A DNA stretch of 64,000 bases. Origin: JABAYQ01 sp018608925 (lineage in GTDB: Bacteria; Bacteroidota; Bacteroidia; Flavobacteriales; UBA7312). Both the position numbers and the translations under genes were made by a program. Under the pieces are notes generated by a model. That model saw nothing but the letters and a program-made list of their open reading frames with translations, did no database searches and was not told the DNA's origin. This document shows positions 61,039 to 64,000 of this stretch, one piece after another. The stretch's first letter is position 1. Each line of letters opens with the position of its first letter. The stretch lies in the NCBI GenBank assembly GCA_037625715.1, contig JASJHQ010000010.1:1-64000 (forward strand). Direction: 5' to 3'.

Positions 61039-61738
61039 TCAAGTAGATATACTCGCTTTTGGTGCTCATCCTGATGATGTTGAGTTAAGCTGTGCTGGAA
61101 CTATTTTAAAGCATATTTCTTTAGGAGATAAAGTTGGTATTATTGACTTAACTAGAGGAGAGCTTGGCACTAGAGGAAGTGCTGATATTAGAGATAAAGA
61201 ATCGGCTAATGCTGCTCAAATTTTAGGAGTCGAATTTCGTAATAACATGAATTTTAGAGATGGGTTTTTTAGAAATGATGAAACACATCAATTGGAATTA
61301 GTTAAGATGATTAGAGAATATCGTCCTAGAATAGTTTTGTGTAACGCTATTGAAGATAGGCACCCTGATCACGCAAAAGGTTCTTCATTAGTTTCTGATG
61401 CTTGTTTCTTGTCTGGCTTAAGTAAAATAGATACTGGCCAAGAAGTTTGGAGGCCTCAATTTGTATACCACTATATTCAGTTCAAAGAAATTAAAGCTGA
61501 TTTCGTTGTAGATATTTCTGGTTTTATGGATAAGAAAATGGATTCAGTATTGGCTTACGCTTCTCAGTTTTATGATCCGAATTCGCCAGAGCCAAAAACA
61601 ATAATTTCTTCAAAAGATTTTCTTGATAGTATTAAATACAGAGCTTCTAATCTTGGAAGATTATCTGGTTTCGAATATGGAGAAGGCTTTACAGTTGAAA
61701 AGTCACTTGCTGTATCAAGTTTGAATAGCTTAATTTAA
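61031..61738 (+). CDS. bshB1: Bacillithiol biosynthesis deacetylase BshB1
   Basis: 235 residues of the LmbE/PIG-L fold. AHPDDVELSCAGT (12-24) gives His13, Asp15 and Asp16 for the zinc site, and the EDRHPDHAKG motif near 110-119 supplies the third ligand. It deacetylates GlcNAc-malate in bacillithiol synthesis, implying this cell uses bacillithiol rather than glutathione. Linked to ccsBA here. Its last 9 bases overlap copA. Confidence 0.94.
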   Translation: MDNQVDILAFGAHPDDVELSCAGTILKHISLGDKVGIIDLTRGELGTRGSADIRDKESANAAQILGVEFRNNMNFRDGFFRNDETHQLELVKMIREYRPRIVLCNAIEDRHPDHAKGSSLVSDACFLSGLSKIDTGQEVWRPQFVYHYIQFKEIKADFVVDISGFMDKKMDSVLAYASQFYDPNSPEPKTIISSKDFLDSIKYRASNLGRLSGFEYGEGFTVEKSLAVSSLNSLI

Positions 61739-63841
61739 CTTCTTTCTTTTTAAACGTAAAGAATTCCCTATTACAATTACATCAGAGAAAGCCATAAACA
61801 AAGCCGCATACATAGGTTCCAAATGACCAAATGCAGCTAATGGAATGGCTACTATGTTATAAGAAAATGCCCAAAACAAATTTTGTTTTATAGTAATTAA
61901 TGTGTGCTTACTGATTAGGTAGGCATTTTTTAATTGTTTTAAAGAACTAGAGTCTAATAAAACTATTTGGGCGGCATCAATGGCTATTTGAGAGCTTCCA
62001 CCGATTGATATTCCTATACTAGCTTTTGATAGGGCAGGAGCATCATTAATTCCATCTCCAATCATTGCTACTTTTGCATTGGAATTTAACTCTTCAATTT
62101 TTAGTAGTTTTTGAGAAGGACTTTGTTCTCCAAACCAATTTGTAACTCCAACTTCAGAAGCTATTTTCTGACATTTTTTATTGGAGTCACCACTAAGAAT
62201 TACAGATGAGATATTTAAATCTTCAAGATCTTTGATTGTCTGTTTTGCATCTTCTTTTATTTGATCGGTACAAAGTAGTTTTACAACGGTATCATTGTTT
62301 TTTGTTAAAAACAGATTGAAGTTTTCATCCGTATTATTTGTGTATTTAGCTGAGCCAAACGAATATTTATTTCCTTGGTAAGTAGCTTTAATTCCCAAGC
62401 CTTTTTCTTCTATGACATCTACTAATTCTAAATAATTACTATTTTTATTTAGTTGATTTTTAATTGCATTTGCTAGAGGGTGGGAAGAGTGAGTTTCTAG
62501 AGAATAAATGATGTTTTTTAAAAATTCCTTTTCTTCATTATCCCCTAATAAATCTATCTTGTTAATTACAAATTCTCCATTTGTAATTGTTCCTGTTTTG
62601 TCAAATACAATCTCTTGAATTTTAGCGAACTGCTCCAAAGTGTCACCTCCTTTAATTAGAATCCCGTTTTTAGCTGCTCTTCCTAAGCCTACCATTACTG
62701 CGGTCGGCGTGGCCAGCCCCATAGCACAAGGGCAGGAGATTACAAGTACTGCAATAGATCGCATTATAGCTTCTCTTAAAACAAGATCAAATGCAAAATA
62801 GGATAGCACAAAGGTTAGCAGTGAAATAGCTAAAACAATAGGTACAAAAATAGAACTGATTTTATCTCCTGTTTTTTGAATTTTTGGTTTTTGGTTTTGT
62901 GCTTGTTTTACTAATTTAATTATTTGTGATAAGATATTTTCTTCACTAGTAGCTGTTACTCTCATTTTAAAACTTCCTTCTAGCACTAGCGTTCCTCCAG
63001 CAGCTTTACTATTTTCTTCTTTAAAAACGGGCTTGCCTTCTCCACTTAGCAATGATTCGTCTATGTAGCCGTTGCCATTTATAATTATTCCGTCTGTAGG
63101 AATCTTATCTCCATTATTAATAATTATGATATCGTCTATTCTTAATTTATTTGACTCTATCTTTTCAATATCACCATTAGGATTAACTCTTTGGGTGATT
63201 ACTTTGCTATAAGAACTAAGTTCTTTTATAGCGGAAGTTGTTTTAACAACAGATCTTTTTTCTAGTAAATTTCCTAGAAGTACAAGTGTCGTAATGGTAG
63301 CGCATGTTTCGAAGAATAAGTAGGAGTGAACTTCAGCTGTACCCCAAAACATAATAACTCCTGCTACACTATAAAAAAAGGATGCGATAACTCCGATTAT
63401 TATTAATACGTCCATATTAGGTACGCCGCTCTTTATGGAGTTCCATCCGCTTCTGCCAAAAAACGATAAGCTTATAATAAATACTGGTAAACAAAGAAAG
63501 AATTGTAAGATAGGGTTATTGATGAAATGATCATCGCTAGCAAACATGTGAAGAAATAGTGGAATAGTAAATGCTAGACATATATAAAATAACTTTTCAA
63601 TACTAACTGATTTGTCTTCAACGTTTTCAGAAAGAGCTTTAAAACCAATTTCATTAATTAGTTTTTCTGCATTTGATACGGTTTTGTTCGAATCGATAGA
63701 TAAGGAGACTTCTGAATTAGGAAAGTCTACGTTTACATCCTGAAAACCATTTTTACTTAAATGTTTTTCTATGCCTTTAGCACAATTTGAGCAAGTCATT
63801 CCGCTTACTTTAATTGTTTTTTTTATGGATTCTTTAGTCAT
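61730..63841 (-). CDS. Copper-type heavy-metal P1B-ATPase
   Basis: 703 residues from MTKESIKKTI; a longer frame starting inside the tRNA-His region was rejected. HMA domain with GMTCSNCAKGI (14-24), eight membrane helices, CPC (370-372), DKTGT with the phosphorylated Asp414, HP (454-455) and GDGINDAPAL (595-604). It exports Cu+ or loads cuproenzymes. The usual final-helix MxxSS of CopA reads MAFSD here, a possible change of the metal site. The mRNA looks leaderless. Confidence 0.95.
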   Translation of the reverse strand: MTKESIKKTIKVSGMTCSNCAKGIEKHLSKNGFQDVNVDFPNSEVSLSIDSNKTVSNAEKLINEIGFKALSENVEDKSVSIEKLFYICLAFTIPLFLHMFASDDHFINNPILQFFLCLPVFIISLSFFGRSGWNSIKSGVPNMDVLIIIGVIASFFYSVAGVIMFWGTAEVHSYLFFETCATITTLVLLGNLLEKRSVVKTTSAIKELSSYSKVITQRVNPNGDIEKIESNKLRIDDIIIINNGDKIPTDGIIINGNGYIDESLLSGEGKPVFKEENSKAAGGTLVLEGSFKMRVTATSEENILSQIIKLVKQAQNQKPKIQKTGDKISSIFVPIVLAISLLTFVLSYFAFDLVLREAIMRSIAVLVISCPCAMGLATPTAVMVGLGRAAKNGILIKGGDTLEQFAKIQEIVFDKTGTITNGEFVINKIDLLGDNEEKEFLKNIIYSLETHSSHPLANAIKNQLNKNSNYLELVDVIEEKGLGIKATYQGNKYSFGSAKYTNNTDENFNLFLTKNNDTVVKLLCTDQIKEDAKQTIKDLEDLNISSVILSGDSNKKCQKIASEVGVTNWFGEQSPSQKLLKIEELNSNAKVAMIGDGINDAPALSKASIGISIGGSSQIAIDAAQIVLLDSSSLKQLKNAYLISKHTLITIKQNLFWAFSYNIVAIPLAAFGHLEPMYAALFMAFSDVIVIGNSLRLKRKKLN

Positions 63842-63846
63842 CCATT

Positions 63847-63854
63847 CAAAAGTA
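63847..63854 (-). promoter_or_regulatory. -7 box of copper ATPase promoter (TACTTTTG), leaderless spacing
   Basis: Exact TAnnTTTG read leftward, then AATGG and the start ATG: 5 bases between box and codon, the same spacing as dapD and the CHU_C gene. No CueR or CsoR operator was recognised. Confidence 0.62.
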
Positions 63855-63897
63855 CATATTTTATAAAAAAAAAGTGGTGATTTGATTATCTTAATTA

Positions 63898-63905
63898 TAT
63901 ATTTG
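63898..63905 (+). promoter_or_regulatory. -7 box of tRNA-His promoter (TATATTTG)
   Basis: Exact TAnnTTTG match, 10 bases before the tRNA 5' end. Confidence 0.7.
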
Positions 63906-63915
63906 CCGCTCAAAT

Positions 63916-63990
63916 GGTGGTTGTAGCTCAGTTGGTTAGAGCATCGGTTTGTGGTACCGAGGGTCGTGGGTTCGAATCCCATCTTCCACC
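63916..63990 (+). tRNA. tRNA-His (anticodon GTG)
   Basis: Cloverleaf: G-1 at 63916 opposite C73, acceptor GTGGTTG / CTTCCAC, D-arm GCTC...GAGC, anticodon stem TCGGT/ACCGA with loop TTGTGGT, T-arm GTGGG-TTCGAAT-CCCAT. The extra G-1 is the histidine identity element. No CCA is encoded. Acceptor positions 5-68 and 6-67 are both U-U mismatches, which is abnormal (see findings). A promoter box sits just upstream. Confidence 0.9.
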
Positions 63991-64000
63991 CTTCACAAAA

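Noticed and set aside
63842..63982. N-terminal extension of the copper ATPase beginning MGFEPTTLGTTNRC
   Set aside because: This is the complement of tRNA-His read as protein, a well-known artefact; the promoter box 63847-63854 and the HMA domain place the real start at 63841.
1..64000. CRISPR array, defence island or prophage
   Set aside because: No regularly spaced repeats, Cas, restriction, toxin or phage structural genes were recognised; the genes are mainly housekeeping.

Overview
The window is a contiguous piece of an AT-rich (roughly one third G+C by eye) chromosome of a member of the Bacteroidota, most likely of the Flavobacteriales. The evidence is the set of lineage-typical families (type IX secretion C-terminal domains of both the short and the gliding-associated kind, DUF3276, DUF4199, DUF5683, WbqC, BshB1, fused CcsB-CcsA, KdsC-like/UbiA/Maf cluster), the near absence of Shine-Dalgarno sequences, and repeated copies of the Bacteroidota -7 promoter box TAnnTTTG ahead of first genes. 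No insertion sequence, prophage, CRISPR array or foreign-looking island was seen; most genes are housekeeping genes packed tightly with overlapping ends.

Layout. 1-240: the last 32 codons of a rightward gene and a 17-bp hairpin. 237-7211 (leftward): accA, dnaB, a secreted protein of unknown function, a PhyH-type oxygenase, an MBOAT O-acyltransferase and an SGNH-like partner. 7289-16178 (rightward): ispE, rpsA with a long leader, then pyrR-pyrB-STAS-like-T9SS protein-rnz-BadF kinase, and a CHU_C surface protein. 16180-21449 (leftward): miaA, an acidic pRiA4b-like protein, cca, a threonylcarbamoyl-AMP synthase, a GT4 glycosyltransferase, dapD. Then ruvX (+), uvrA (-), an ECF sigma factor with a small partner, nth, bcp, recA and a TPR lipoprotein (+). 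29056-38895 is leftward: csp, the thrS-infC-rpmI-rplT translation operon, and a seven-gene parA-parB-DUF5683-dapB-lepB-wbqC-carboxyltransferase operon. 39089-47541: DoxX-like, DUF3276, an ABC exporter, then leucine dehydrogenase-nusB-DUF1573-yajC-ybbR-coaE, a YciO-like protein and an FSA-type transaldolase. 47579-47675 is the SRP RNA. 47767-57852: DUF4199-GT2, an NhaC-family transporter beside a methionine gamma-lyase-like enzyme, wza-wzc, and the DUF2520-HAD-UbiA-Maf operon. 57928-63990: fused ccsBA-bshB1, a copper-type P-ATPase, and tRNA-His.

How it works together. The window carries core replication/repair (dnaB, recA, uvrA, ruvX, nth, parAB), translation (rpsA, thrS, infC, L35, L20, miaA, cca, SRP RNA, tRNA-His), cell-wall lysine/DAP synthesis (dapB, dapD), isoprenoid and prenyl-lipid synthesis (ispE, UbiA), fatty-acid and acyl-CoA carboxylation (accA, MccB-like), export (lepB, yajC, SRP RNA, two T9SS cargo proteins), surface polysaccharide (wza/wzc, MBOAT, glycosyltransferases), thiol/redox biology (bshB1, bcp, CcsBA) and copper handling.

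Most notable are regulatory details rather than a new gene system: infC has no ATG, GTG or TTG able to start the full protein and appears to begin at ATC; two divergent gene pairs share palindromic back-to-back -7 boxes with a 2-bp spacer; three genes have the -7 box exactly 5 nt before ATG and are probably leaderless, against 19-26 nt for most others; and tRNA-His has two adjacent U-U mismatches in its acceptor stem.
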